From Lytechinus variegatus (Eukaryota; Echinodermata; Echinoidea; Temnopleuroida; Toxopneustidae), in the NCBI RefSeq assembly GCF_018143015.1, contig NC_054741.1, forward strand, positions 9,698,683 through 9,762,682: a stretch of 64,000 bases of DNA. The letters are read 5' to 3'. The position numbers were made by a program, and so were the translations under genes. This document shows positions 11,101 through 22,900 of this stretch, one piece after another. Positions within the stretch are counted from its first letter, which is position 1. Each line of letters opens with the position of its first letter. Under the pieces are notes generated by a model, which saw only the letters and a program-made list of their open reading frames with translations, had not been told where the DNA came from and searched no databases.

Positions 11101-14100
11101 AATCAATCGATAACTTCAGTTACACTCAATTCTGCAGCGATCTGTGCAATTATGTACGGTACAGTATGCAAATTGCACATCCAACAAACGTCGGCACTAA
11201 CTAGGGCCCTGCACTGACCGGAGCATACCCATTTCGTGTGGTACAAAAACTTGAGTCTCCAGAATAAATGTGGATTAAATCGGCGATTTTGGAAGTAAAC
11301 TCACTCTAGATTAATTGAAATATATTGACATATTAGTGATTAAAACATGTGCAGTGTCTTAGAACTAAAAATTAATGTGAGGCTGTGAGCTTGTTCACTG
11401 ACTTTACAGTCCCACGCAAGCTTTATGCAGATGCTACCGTGTACACGGTGATGGAATTTAGTACACGTGCACTGACTTGACCGTGCGTGTACACGTGTAC
11501 CCGAAACGGGCCTACTACTTTGTCATTGGTTATTTTTGCTGTTGCTCCACTTATCTGCCAATACCCGATAAAAATGGTTCTAGAGATCATTTGCAAAGTC
11601 GAAGGGTGTCTTGTCGCATCTGGTATATCTCTAGCAATTCCCTGAAATTTTGCAACTATGATAGATTTAAAGCAAAAGAAAAAGGAGATGAGCCCAGTCA
11701 AAATTTCACTTGCACAATAATATATGAGGTCCGTATGGTCCAAATTTTAATCGCCGTTTTTCTAAGGCAACATTTTGAGATGCCTTAACTACCGTAAATT
11801 AATTGAAGCTTATAAGTTGATTGTAATCATTCCATTTTGAAAATGGGGATGATAATTGTTATGCATGACATGGCTGTGTAGATCTACTAAATGTATTGGA
11901 TGTTTCAAATCAGAGACTTACACGTACATACATTTTAGACCTCTGCATCATTACTTCTTCATTCCAGAATTTATGACATTTTTAGTAAAATGGAGCAATG
12001 GATGCAATTTTAGGAGAAAAGAATCAAGGCCTGTACTCAAACATTTGGGTAAGATTCTGAAATTTGCTAGTGTGCAAAATTAAAATAATCGCCGATTACT
12101 GCAGATGTGGCAATGGTGAATTAGAGTGACATGCCCACAATTTTACATGCTTTACTGCAATATTTTTTTCTCTAAAACATCTTTTTCTCTAAAATGAAAT
12201 TTTCTTCAATGTTTGTGAAATAATTTTTCCTCTCTTTAATTGCAATGTTTATTTTTACTTTCTATCTGAATATTTCATCAAATCTTGAAATGTATCACTA
12301 TGTTTTGCAGCCGCAATTTGACATGGCGCATTGGGCATTCTGTTTCAAGGAGTTTTTGTTTGTTTGATGTCTCCTCATACACAGACGGCTTGCTATCGTG
12401 CAGCCACCATTAGAAGGATAAACAATGCAAAATCCCCCCCAAATGGGCTCATCGATTTTTGTATTTCATAAAAATATATAAAAATAAGTGGACCCACATA
12501 AAGAGTACTATTCCTGTTTGGCCCAATACGCACCAAAACGGAGAGCAATAAACTAAAATTGAAAAGGGGGAAAAAACAGTGATTTACTTCGGCTGTCGCA
12601 CAACTTCACTTCCCTGTTTTATCTAGCCAGGCGGCTTCTTGAGAGTAAAAATCATTTACTGACATATGCTTACTCTCAATAAAGCCAGGTATTCCTATCC
12701 ATTCATGTGCGTGTAGGCCGCCAAAACCTGAAACTTTCGCCCCCGAGATTTCTACTTTCCTTCTAACAGATCTAGCCCTAAATCATGTACATGGGATGCA
12801 ACTTCATTTCTGACATTTCTGCGCCATTGATTTTATTTTTAAACATGAATTCATAAAAAAAAAAAATGAGAAAAATATCATAAGATGGAAGAGACTTGCC
12901 CGATGTTTACGCTGCCATCTTGTTTCATATTGACATTGTTCTTCGCCAACGTTACAGACGCGTGTACATGATTTAGGGCTAGATCTTTTAGAAGGAAAGG
13001 AAAGTAGAAATCTCAGGGGGAGAAAGTTTCAGGTTTTGGCGGCCTACATGCACATGAATGGATAGGAATACCTGGTTTCATTGAGAGTCACTTGTTCACT
13101 GCAACCATCCTGCCTGCCGGGAATCTACAGGTAGGACTATGGTACATGCCAATGCTGTACATAGCACACACTCTTAAGTTTAAAAAATAATTAAAATATC
13201 ACTTTTGTGACCAAAATTTCTAATTCCCATACAGTGGCAATTCATTTTTCATTAGTAACTTAAGTTGGGAATAATTTTTGTATTCACCAGAGAGCTCTAA
13301 ACCTTGAATTTCGGGTATATTTTTGTGTACGCCCTCTATTGGTGGAAAGAAAAATGGCAAGAAAATTTTCATTTTTCAATCTCAATTTCTAATTTTAATT
13401 AAGAAAAAAATAATTTAAAGAATCAAATTTAAAGAGCCAAGTTATATCAGTAGAGGCGCTGGTCCAAAAATTGGGATTGTCCCAGAAAACGAGGATATCC
13501 TTATAAACCAAGACAAATTATGTCTTGATAAATTGAGACTGTCCTTGTTTATGGGGACGTTTTTTCTTCACTTCTCCCTACGGGACAAAGACAGCAATTA
13601 GGGGAATTGAGAGTGCTAAAAATAGATTCAGTGACCTCAATTCCCCCCAGTTCACCATTTATTTATTATGATTTGTCGTCTTCCAATAATCTTATGAAAC
13701 CCGATATGTTTACATTGACTAGCACTCTTGATTGGTGTCGGCACTCAACAGGTGAATGAACTTCCCTAGATTTCTTGTGTGAAGAAATCCTTATAAACTG
13801 AGACAGTCCCTGTAAACTGGGACGATCCCAATTTTCTGACCAGCACCTATACTGTATATGATGAATAGCTGTAAAACTGTATTGGAAACTGACAGTGTAA
13901 GAAGAAAATCAAGCATTTGTCCCATAGAAAAAGAGAAAATAAGCCAAACATTGTCATGATTGTCAACCTTATTTTGCCACACATGGAGATGTAACTGAGA
14001 ACAAGGTTATCATGGTTATAATATCATAACTTTGTTCATTGAATGAGTGTTGAGAGTAAGCACCATTAAGTCAGTAGAAGTCTTAATGATTTTTACTCAA

Positions 14101-15240
14101 CAAAAAGCCGCCTGGCTAATTTTAACCAAACTATGGCCATTGACCAAGTCCCAGTACAGATCGAGTTAGAACTTCCACTAGGCCTATGCCTACGGTATAT
14201 GGCCATGATGGCCATTGACCAAGACCAAGTCCCAGTACAGATCGAGTTAGAACTTCGGGCTCTGTCATGTCTGTAACTAGTGTAATTGGTGAGTAGAGTC
14301 AATGGAGTTAAGCGGAACAACCAGTGTAACAGACTACAGAGACCGAAGCTTTTGGTCTATGATTAATTTTGTCTTGACATGACATGACTTTAAGACTGCA
14401 CCAAATTGAAGTCGATTATATGGTCAGTTCCCCCATGTCTGCGCGGTCTCCCAAGTCTGCGCACCCGCGTATCTGCGCGATTCTAGTAAAAGATACGCAA
14501 CGAACACGAACTTTACACATGCAATACATAGACAGGTATTCATTAAAAAATCCGACTCAAAATGGTGGAAAAATAATGAATTCAGTGCATTTCATGTGAC
14601 AGCCTCAAAATGCAGCCTTTCTCATCAAAATCCCTGAATCTTGTGCAAAGTGAATGAGTGCGCAGACATGGGGTACCATTTTTTTTCAATTTGAAAATGA
14701 CTGCCCGAGGTTTTTTCCAAGAAAATCATATATTTCTTTCACATTTTTATGAGATATTTGGCACACTAACTCATGATATGATGTAGAGAACATTATCAAC
14801 TGAAAGATTTTGTGAAATAAGAAGAAATTCATGTTAAATCTTAACTCAAAGTGTTAGGTGCGCAGACTTGGCCGGGGCCCACCATCATAATTATAATTTA
14901 TGTTCGTTAACAATGAAACATCTTGTATTTATCGTTAGATTTACAATTATTCCTAAATTATACCAATATTGTAAAATATTCATCCATCACCACTAACGAT
15001 ACTGACAAGGCCGAGCCCCGGTATTATTAGTATTACTAGCATTAACAGACATTAGCTTGGTACGGCTTCCATCTTCAGTCCCACTCGTTCATTTTCATGG
15101 GTGTGATACAAACCGACATGTAATGTGAAAATAAAACATAACCCATACAAGTAAGATTAAGACTTTCATATTGCAGGTCGGATATACCCACCAATTAATT
15201 ATTATTGAATAAAAATTGATAATTACCTGACTAGCTTCAT
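8023..15240 (-). CDS. SNRPD1: Small nuclear ribonucleoprotein Sm D1, complete gene in 4 coding exons
   Basis: Exons, in transcription order, are 15240-15227, 10498-10422, 9281-9090 and 8123-8023. Joined they make 384 nt, i.e. 127 residues plus TAA (human protein about 119). The protein starts [20 protein letters not shown] and contains the Sm1 motif ([17 protein letters not shown], about residues 24-40) and the Sm2 motif ([13 protein letters not shown], about residues 60-72). It ends in an arginine-glycine tail of GRGRGRGG units closing in GGRR. Sm D1 is one of the seven Sm proteins that ring the Sm site of U1, U2, U4 and U5 snRNAs. In the family the RG tail is symmetrically dimethylated and bound by SMN. 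All introns are GT-AG and phases agree at each junction (2, 1, 1). Intron 1 is 4.7 kb and full of mobile DNA. What is seen: sequence, motifs, splice sites. What is inferred: that this copy is expressed. Confidence 0.96.
9090..9281 (-). CDS. SNRPD1: SNRPD1 coding exon 3 (Sm1 end and Sm2)
   Basis: 192 nt between acceptor ttttag and donor gtaagt. It encodes [18 protein letters not shown] through the Sm2 motif [11 protein letters not shown] and the linker [17 protein letters not shown] serine and proline in the linker replace the acidic or basic residues usual in vertebrates, which is ordinary divergence. Confidence 0.95.
10422..10498 (-). CDS. SNRPD1: SNRPD1 coding exon 2 (Sm1 motif)
   Basis: 77 nt between acceptor ctcctcag and donor gtatgt. 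It encodes [19 protein letters not shown] and then VHGTIT, the first strands of the Sm fold. The exon ends on the first base of the glycine codon that exon 3 completes. Confidence 0.95.
12671..13089. repeat. Inverted repeat, arms about 120 bp
   Basis: Left arm 12671-12790 (ACTCTCAAT... CCAGGTATTCCTATCCATTC) is repeated inverted at 12963-13089 (GAATGGATAGGAATACCTGG... ATTGAGAGT). The AAACTTTCGCCCCC / GGGGGAGAAAGTTT block is included. The loop is about 170 bp. It forms the left part of the composite element. Confidence 0.85.
13448..13854. mobile_element. 407-bp TA-type MITE nested in another repeat
   Basis: Ends CAGTAGAGGCGCTGGTCC and GACCAGCACCTATACTG are inverted repeats flanked by TATAT on both sides. 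Subterminal inverted repeats (AAAATTGGGATTGTCCCAG and its inverse; ATCCTTATAAAC twice) follow. The host repeat at 25729-26235 is continuous across the corresponding point, so this is an insertion relative to that copy. Confidence 0.82.
14133..14256. repeat. Tandem duplication of a 44-bp segment
   Basis: ATGGCCATTGACCAAG... GAGTTAGAACTTC occurs at 14133-14176 and again at 14208-14256. The second copy has an extra ACCAAG. It lies just outside the right end of the composite element. Confidence 0.85.
15227..15240 (-). CDS. SNRPD1: SNRPD1 coding exon 1 (MKLVR)
   Basis: This 14-nt coding part (ATG AAG CTA GTC AG, then gtaatt) is too short to stand out as an ORF. It was found by looking for the invariant Sm D1 N-terminus upstream of exon 2. 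The split arginine codon AG|A is completed by exon 2, giving MKLVRFLMKL exactly as in the family. Confidence 0.93.
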
Positions 15241-15376
15241 GATGATGTCGGATTGCGATCAGCATCCGACGATAAAAAATTGGACGTTCAATCGACGCGC
15301 GTGTACCAAAACAATGGACTGTGTCTAACGCAGATGGCAGCAAACCATGTCGCGCCCGCCGAGCTACGGCCCTATT

Positions 15377-15385
15377 GTTTATATA
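15377..15385 (-). promoter_or_regulatory. Candidate TATA box of SNRPD1
   Basis: On the minus strand the sequence reads TATATAAAC about 140 bases upstream of the SNRPD1 ATG. It sits inside a small inverted repeat (GGCCCTAT...ATAGGGCC, about 15369-15390). A 19-bp direct repeat (15347-15365 and 15394-15412) flanks it in a locally GC- and CpG-rich stretch of about 15290-15440, unlike the AT-rich surroundings. Promoter identity is inferred from position and composition only. Confidence 0.4.
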
Positions 15386-16837
15386 GGGCCTTGATGTCGC
15401 GCCCGCCGAGCTGAGCTAGCCGGCCAGCGCCGAATTAGCCAAGTTAAAATTGCCCCAAGAAAAATTATTTCACTAGCATTTACTTGGAAGTGGATTACCA
15501 CCGACAGCCTAATCACGATTTAAAACTCTTGTTCTGAAACAGGGACGGAAACTAAAAATCTAAATGTTGATAGATTTAGCTAATTAGAATCTAATGATCG
15601 CTGTCTTTATTGCATTAAAAAAGTGTATTTTTTCCCATTTCCTTCAGTAAAGTAATTTTTATTCATTTATTTTATTTCCAGGCAAAAGACAACAAAAATA
15701 TGTACAAGAGGAATAAATTACCACCGACTAGTGCCTGAGGATTACTAAAAGAAAAACTAGTTTCTGTTATGAAGCTCTCCTCACAAGTGGGGGTTTACAA
15801 ATATACTAAATTAAATTCGGTATATAATGGCAATATATGTTTAGATGCATTAGGGCCTACTTATTAAAACAAAGAAATTGATAATAAAGAGTGTTTGTTT
15901 CCATGTGCAATTATAATATCCAGTCAATAGGAGCTAGGAGGTAACACTTGATCAGGGGAGGGATTACTTGACCGCCGGCTTTGAAAATGGGATAAGATTG
16001 AAACCTTTGTGTTATGTTTTTTATTGATTTGATGTATAGTATAGTGTTTGTAAATATATTTGGCGAGAGGGGGGATGGGTACAAGGGTGGATACTGGCTT
16101 AAGGTTTTACTTATATTCATTCTTCGAACGGATTTTTATCTCGAAGAATCAGAATATAATTTGTTTTACCTGATCCAGGTATCGTCTATGCCCCGTTTGA
16201 TCTAAAGAAAAAAAGGAAGATAATTGACAAAATCCCCCCACTTGATAGGGAGAGGATTGCATTTGATGGGACAGTGTCGCCAGGAACAAGGCAAAATAAA
16301 CAAAATGGAAAAAAAAAGAAAATTTCAGAAAAATATTTTGTATATAATTATCTGAATTAAAGAAATTAAGAAGGGACATGGAATCAAGAAAGAGACAGAG
16401 ACTGAAAGAAAAAGGGTATGGGGGGGGGGTGAGAAGGCACTGCAAAAGAGAGTATCCATGCATCCCCATCTTTCTTTGTCCCCAACTCTCTCTCTCCCTT
16501 CCCTTTATATTTGAATTACTCTCAATCTCAATTAATCTCAGTTACTCTTACTCTCTTACACTTGTTATTATTTTCAAAAGGAGAATATTTGACTAGTCAC
16601 ATGCCATCTCTCTTCCATGCTCTTGTCTTTCTCCCTCTCTTCTTCTTTCCCCCATTACTTTTACAAGTCACAGGGGAGGCACTCCTTGTAGCACTGTCCC
16701 TGCTATTGATCGAATGTATAGTATCTAATTTAATTTAGTTTGTCAACTTCAAACATTCATTTTTTTCATTCTCATTTTAATCTTCATAATTTCTCTTAAT
16801 ACTTCACTTGTATGCCCTAACAATAATAGCTTCTTTC

Positions 16838-16897
16838 TTTTCTTTCTTAATTTCTTTCTTTTTTCTTTCTTTCTTTCTTTCTTTCTTGGGGGGGGGA
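16838..16897. repeat. CTTT microsatellite followed by G tract
   Basis: An imperfect, then perfect CTTT tetranucleotide run ends in GGGGGGGG. It explains the lysine/glutamate-rich shadow frame on the minus strand. Confidence 0.85.
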
Positions 16898-19650
16898 GGG
16901 TAGTCTCTGAAATAAAAAATATGCAGTTTTTCTTGTCAGTTAACAAATATTTTACTTTCAGTTAACAGTATATCGAGTAAGAAACAATGATATAAAGATT
17001 TTTACATATGAAATATCTAAATAATACTTAGTTGCCTTTTAGATGTTTTATGTTATCTCTATGAGTGGAAATAACTTGAAATTTAAATCTAAAATAAGGC
17101 GAAACATACATTGAATATTATAAACAATAAAGGAGGTAATGCATATTTTCATGTATAATTTATACACATATGTTCTCATCTGCAGTGTAGGCACATTATC
17201 AAAATGCCACAAATATTCAATAATTCATAGAAAACTATTTAAATAATATATGTATCATATTCTGTACATCTAGCCAATAAAATAAAAGAATTAACCAAAA
17301 TTGTTTTGAAACAATTTTTCTCTCTCAAAATAAACATTTAATCACAATGTTATGGAAATGATGATCTAATAAAGGTGATCTTTCTCTTTGAAAGTCAAGT
17401 CCAACCAACAAGAAAACAAAAACATTACAAACGGAAGCAAAGAAGGATAAAAACAAGCATAATGTTTAAAATTTCATACATGTTGTGCACATCAACTACT
17501 TTGATGAAATAAGCGAAACTTTGAAAGGTTACATCCTTCTTATTTCAACACCTAATTCTTAATAAAAAATTCTGATTAAATTTCCAGCAGCGCACTTGCT
17601 TGTTTTCTCTTTACTTTCAAATCAATGTCCAGTTTGGGAGGACTTGACCTTTCAGAAGACTGATTTTGGACGGAGTATTTATGACTCTTTCAACATGTGA
17701 GTCGATGCACAAAGAAATGGACAAGTCTAATTCCAAAAGCTAACTTACCCCCAAAATATAAATATTTTCATAAAATGTAGATTGCAGTTACATCAGCATC
17801 TACAAATCATCAAAAATATGTTGCAATACATGTATAGCATGGATGTACTTGTCTCATGAATGAAAAAAAAAACCCACAGAGAATTAAAATGCATGTAGCA
17901 GATATAATGAGCATCATAAATGCCTATGCATTTATTATTTCTGAACTAATGTTATATAGCTGGTTCACCATCATTTATTATGTTAGGAACATCACAGACG
18001 TGGTCGTTATTTCAATAATATGGAGTACTTTTCTCGTTCAATTGAATGATAAGGCATCTTATCGAATGTCAGACCTGCACCTTCCACACAGGAGTGCTTC
18101 AAGCTTCTTTTCATTGCTAATCATCATCATCATCATCATATTTATAATACACAATATAAACCTCACGTGTGTCTTTTATTGAATAACAAAAACATTTCAT
18201 ACTTCTATGCTTCTTTCTACATTTGTTTTCATCACAGTGAATTTCTGCACTCTACTTCAAATGAATACACAATGAATGAAGTTTACAGAGAGGTAAAACA
18301 TCATGGCTACGCTGCTGTACCTTGGCAAAAGGAAGCAAGTTACAAAAGTATCATTTGGTGCAAATGAGCAATGTGTGTTAGTCATTTACATAGGCGTCGA
18401 TGCAATTTAACAGCATATTTTCTTCAACATTTTTCCATAAAACGATTATTTCTTCCCCTCATTTTGCCTGAACGTGCAACATACAAAGGGTGTTTCAGAA
18501 ACAACAATAACTAAAATTGACTGATGTGTCACTTGCTTCCTTTTGCCAAAGTTGGTCAGTACAGCTCGATCAATCGAGATAATGTAAGCTACTGGAAATT
18601 GAAGATGTTTCCCTTCCATTTTTAGTACTGGAATGACAACCTGGTTGCCTTGCTGTAATGCAGAGAAAAGTATCATTGTTTCTCTTTTCATAGTCAGTGG
18701 TAGAAACTGAGGGAATTCGTGCACATATCAAAATCCACTGTTTATGAATCAAGTTCATAGTATAAAAAACAATGGAAACTCTTTTTACACACGTAAATGT
18801 TTTTGCAGTTCTAGATCTGGGGTGGTATTATGGAACCATGTCATATATTTTGTCATTTCTCTCCCGAGATGTGACACCGCTATGACTGTCACAAATCAGT
18901 ATTCTGAACATTGTCCTTCCTCTGTCATTTCTCTCCCATGTTCCACCCATCTTTTTGGAGGCAAACTGATCAATATAACCAATAGTTCCGAATGGGAGCC
19001 CTTCTAACAAACAGGAAGGCCCAGTGGCACATCCTCAAAATATAGATGGCATCCCGTGACTGCTCGTATATTGACACGCTTAATTACAAAGAGAAACAGG
19101 GAGCTGGGAAGGATTTTTAAAAAAGAGAGATTTTTAAAAAAGAGGAAAACATAAAAAAAGGAGGAATTCATATGTAGGGCCTAACCATTTGTACCATGAA
19201 AAAACATTTTTGAAAATAGTCATGGATGATGAATGGAACAATCCAATCTAAATATTCAGTCAGCAGGTTATTGGGATATTATGGTACCAAACAAAATCAC
19301 AAAATTAATGACTGCTAGAATGTGTCATTAGTTTTGTCATATCTTTTGCTTGTATATTGGGATTATGCGCATTTATGAACCACATATTTTTTGTGCGCCA
19401 AAAAAGATACAAAATTTGTGACAATTTTAATGAAAAAAGTTATGACATCCACCAGAAAACAGATTCTGTCATATCTCAGAGAAAAGACAATGTTAAGAAT
19501 ACCACCCCTAGCCTACAATGATGAACAATATAAATCTATTATATACACTATACATAGTTTCACATTATCGTTCTTGTCCCCATTGAAGGATATAAACTTG
19601 TGGTACAGGTGCAATTCATGCTGCAATAAATATCAAGTCCAGGTGAGCAT

Positions 19651-19752
19651 TCCATGAAACAAACATTTCATACTTTTACTGAAATCCTTTCATCTGATTG
19701 GCTCAGAAAAAAATTGTCTGTGAAAATCACTGACTACTTGCTTTATGAAACA
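19651..19752. mobile_element. Short TTTCATGAAA-ended palindromic MITE, copy 2
   Basis: TCCATGAAAC at the left, CTGATTGGCTCAGAAAA inside, and CTTTATGAAACA at the right. It is more diverged than copies 1 and 3. Confidence 0.4.
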
Positions 19753-19909
19753 CTTCCCAGTTCCCAATTTGCATCAAATGTCACACCTTGAATAGGAAGA
19801 GTGAAGCGAAGAACCAGGTATTAATTCCTCTGATCCCACCAGTTTAGGAGCATACAGGGGCATGTCATTATTTTAACAATAGTTCTTAACCTAGGGAATA
19901 GGAACAGCT

Positions 19910-19990
19910 TTATGCAATGACACCCCACTGCTGGTGTTCGCTGGACATTCTCATCTGTTGCCAGGTCTTTCGATGCGTCTTCAAGGCCAT
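19910..19990 (-). CDS. CCDC113: CCDC113 coding exon 7 (C-terminus and stop)
   Basis: 81 nt after acceptor ctttctag. It encodes MALKTHRKTWQQMRMSSEHQ and then QWGVIA and TAA. MALKTHRKTWQQM matches the human MSLKGHRKAWNRM directly after WERKVEIAE, which supports this as the true last exon even though it is too short to be obvious. The final residues are unconserved. Confidence 0.9.
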   Translation of the reverse strand: MALKTHRKTWQQMRMSSEHQQWGVIA

Positions 19991-22900
19991 CTAGAAAGAA
20001 AAGAAGGAAATGACATATAGGAATAAAGCAAAGGTTCTATTAAAAACAAATTTACCAATTGGGGCATTCCTGTTTCTAAAGCGTACACTTTATCTTGTTA
20101 ACATCTACAATTTATTATTTGTTGTCATCATGTAATACTTGATAGCAGAATATTATCATAGTTGATTTTTTTTAAAACAACCTGTGGTTCATTGTAGAAA
20201 GCAAAAAAAAGAAGATGGAAAGAGATTGAAAAAAAATATTCTGCTTTCTTCCTTCAAGTTGAACATTCCTAAAACAGTGATGAAAAGTTATCATCAGCCT
20301 ATTAAGATCTAGTTGAAACTGTAATAAAAATGTACCTTGACTAATCAGACTACACTCTATTTAAAGAAAAAAATGGCTAACATATCAAACACATAAACAT
20401 GTTTTGCAATAGGGTGCTGTTCAAAAAACAACAACTTGCATCAGGCAAATACATTTTCATTTACAGGGGCTACTTTTCACAATGTACTTCCTAGACCTGC
20501 AACATAGGAGAAGCTTTGACATTGCGGGGAATGGGGATTTTCCAAGATTTTTTTCTTATTTTCTAGAGCTCTTTGGAGCATTTGTGGGCGAAGTGCCCTG
20601 AGCCCACATGTAATTTCCCGATATGCATTATAGAACCCATGAGATGTCTGTTTATGTAACATGTATCATACAAAGTGGTGTGCACATTTACTGTGGCGCT
20701 GCCAGCATGAGTGTTCATAATCTCATGCAGAAAGTGATGGCTGATATGCAATTATTTTGATTGTTGGATAATAAAAAGTCACCAGAAAACACGATCGAGA
20801 TATCCGACGATCTCTTTCTTTTTAAGATAACACTATTTCTTTTGTATTTTCCAAGCAGTTTTATGCCAAATTATCCTGATACTGTCACTTCTGACTACTG
20901 GGACCGTTTAACAAAGAGGAAAATATATGGTTAACTTTGCCATTATTGCAACTCCCATGATAACAGGGCTCAGCAGCCAATCACAATCAAGGCTCCAATG
21001 ACGGTTACAACAATGACAAAGCTACCATAGTTTTAAAGTCTTTATAAAATGGATCCCTGGCAGATATGGCCAATAAGCATTTTCCTTTCTTACTTCTGCA
21101 ATCTCGACTTTCCTCTCCCAGCTCTTGACTGTCTTCTGAAGCTCATAGAGATCAGCTTTCTCCTGGACATACTCTACCACCTCAGGAACCTTGTAATCCT
21201 CAAGCTGATGTCGAAGCCTTCTGTTCAACTCTTCTGCTGAGGACCTCTCCTGGACACGTAAAAAGAACATTGATAACTATAATTAAAATGCCATTATTAA
21301 TATTATACAGACTACTGCTCTTTGATTTTTGGCAGTCAAATTGATGGGGGGGGGAGGGAAGACAATAGTCAATCAACCATAGAAAATAGTGAAACTCATC
21401 ATCATCCATTAAAGTACAGTCCACCAGTTTGGTGTATCATCATACTTGTAGAATTGTGCAGGAGAATGTACAGTGCTGTGGAAGATTTATTCTACGTGCG
21501 GTTAAAAAAAAATCAATGTGGAATGTAAAGATAAAAAGTGGAATGCCTCTGGCAGTCTTGCCTGCAGTACGCAATTCAATACAGCAGCTGTGCTGACTTT
21601 GAAAATGACTATAGAATAATCATTCACAAAAAAAAACACAATTCAGATAATGATTAAAATACTATGTTCATTGGCTCTAAGTGACATTGAACCTTAATTG
21701 TGTGACCGAAGACTTGAGCAAGACGACCAGTGACACTAGATTACCCTTATGTCCACATTTCATGAACTAGATGCATTAACTTTCAAAATTATGATGGGAA
21801 TTCAACAAATATTCCCAACCCAGCCAAAGTTCATTGACCTTGGTCATGTGACCTGAAACTCAAGCAGGATGTTTTATGTTCAGATGAAAGAAACCAAGAT
21901 AAGTTTTATGAACTAGATCCACATACTTTTCAAGTTATGATGACATTTCAAAAATTTCACATTCAGTTAAGATTTTTATATTGATTACCCCAAAATGTTC
22001 TAAGTTCATTGACCCTAAATGACCTTTTACCTTGTTCATGTGATCTCAAACCCTGGCAGAAGTTCAGTAATACTTTTATCCAAGTTTCATGAACTAGGCC
22101 CATATACTTTACAAGTTATGACATTTCAAAAACTTAACCTTAACCTTTAACTCACCTCCTCTACAGTTTCTGTTTCAGCATCAATTCTTGAAAGTAGTTC
22201 ATTTCTGGATGCGATTTCATTTCCTAGTCTGTCTGATTCCATCGTGAGGGTTTGAAGTTTTTTCTGCAGTGAGTGAAAAGTAACAGAGAATTGTGAACGA
22301 TAGGAAATCACATAAAGGGTTTTTTGAAAAAAGGAATGCAAATGTCAAGAAATGACCTGCATATTTAACCCCCCCAAAAAAAAACAAAAAAAAAAAACAT
22401 GTGTTTGCAATGGAATTTCTGACTACAAAAAAATGACTCCATAAAACAATTTACATGTATCAATTTACATTATTCATTCCTCTGAAAGAGTTCCCACTTT
22501 GCAGTATCTGTTTGTACCAAGACCCAATATACATTTCGATAAAATTCACCATTGTTTTCAAAGAAAAAAAAAAGAAAGACTGTATATCTGCATTATTCAT
22601 AAGATCTAAGGCAGGAAAATATTGGGGGGGGGGGGGGCTTGGGGCAAATTTGTCCCAAAATGCCCCAAGACACCTGGAAAATAGCATAGAGCTCCTTAAA
22701 TTTCCATGGAGTCCAATGTAGACTGTAACACAATGTAGAACATTTTCGCTGGTGAGTTCAACATGTAGCTCCAGGGTGAAAAAAAACCCCATTTTTTTCC
22801 CCCCTGCCTCAATGTAATAGATTAAATTACCCCTAAAACAAAGTTTCCTTTTCAGATCATTATCTATAATAAAAGTAGATCAATGTTTGGGAATCTCAGC

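Larger units (their letters stand above)
12626..14116. mobile_element. Composite TIR element in SNRPD1 intron 1
   Basis: Left end GCCAGGCGGCTT and right end AAGCCGCCTGGC are flanked by TA on both sides (12624-12625 and 14117-14118). The terminal repeat extends about 55-65 bp: GAGTAAAAATCATT, then TACTGAC and GCTTACTCTCAA, occur inverted at 12640-12678 and 14053-14100. Inside are a 120-bp-arm palindrome (12671-12790 and 12963-13089), a segment shared with 25729-26235, and a nested insertion (13448-13854). No transposase frame was seen. Confidence 0.75.
15413..19909. other. Spacer between SNRPD1 and CCDC113
   Basis: No exon recognised. It includes a CTTT-type run with a G tract (16838-16897), an ATC run (18121-18140), a fragment at 17391-17410 (AAAGTCAAGTCCAACC) matching the end of the 34325-34900 element, and a TTTCATGAAA-type MITE (19651-19752). 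The CCDC113 3' UTR lies somewhere at the right side. Confidence 0.5.

Noticed and set aside
10797..11790. Possible element marked by repeated GTGTACACGTG words
   Set aside because: The words GTACACGTG recur near 10832, 11440 and 11463-11500, but no consistent ends or target duplication could be defined.
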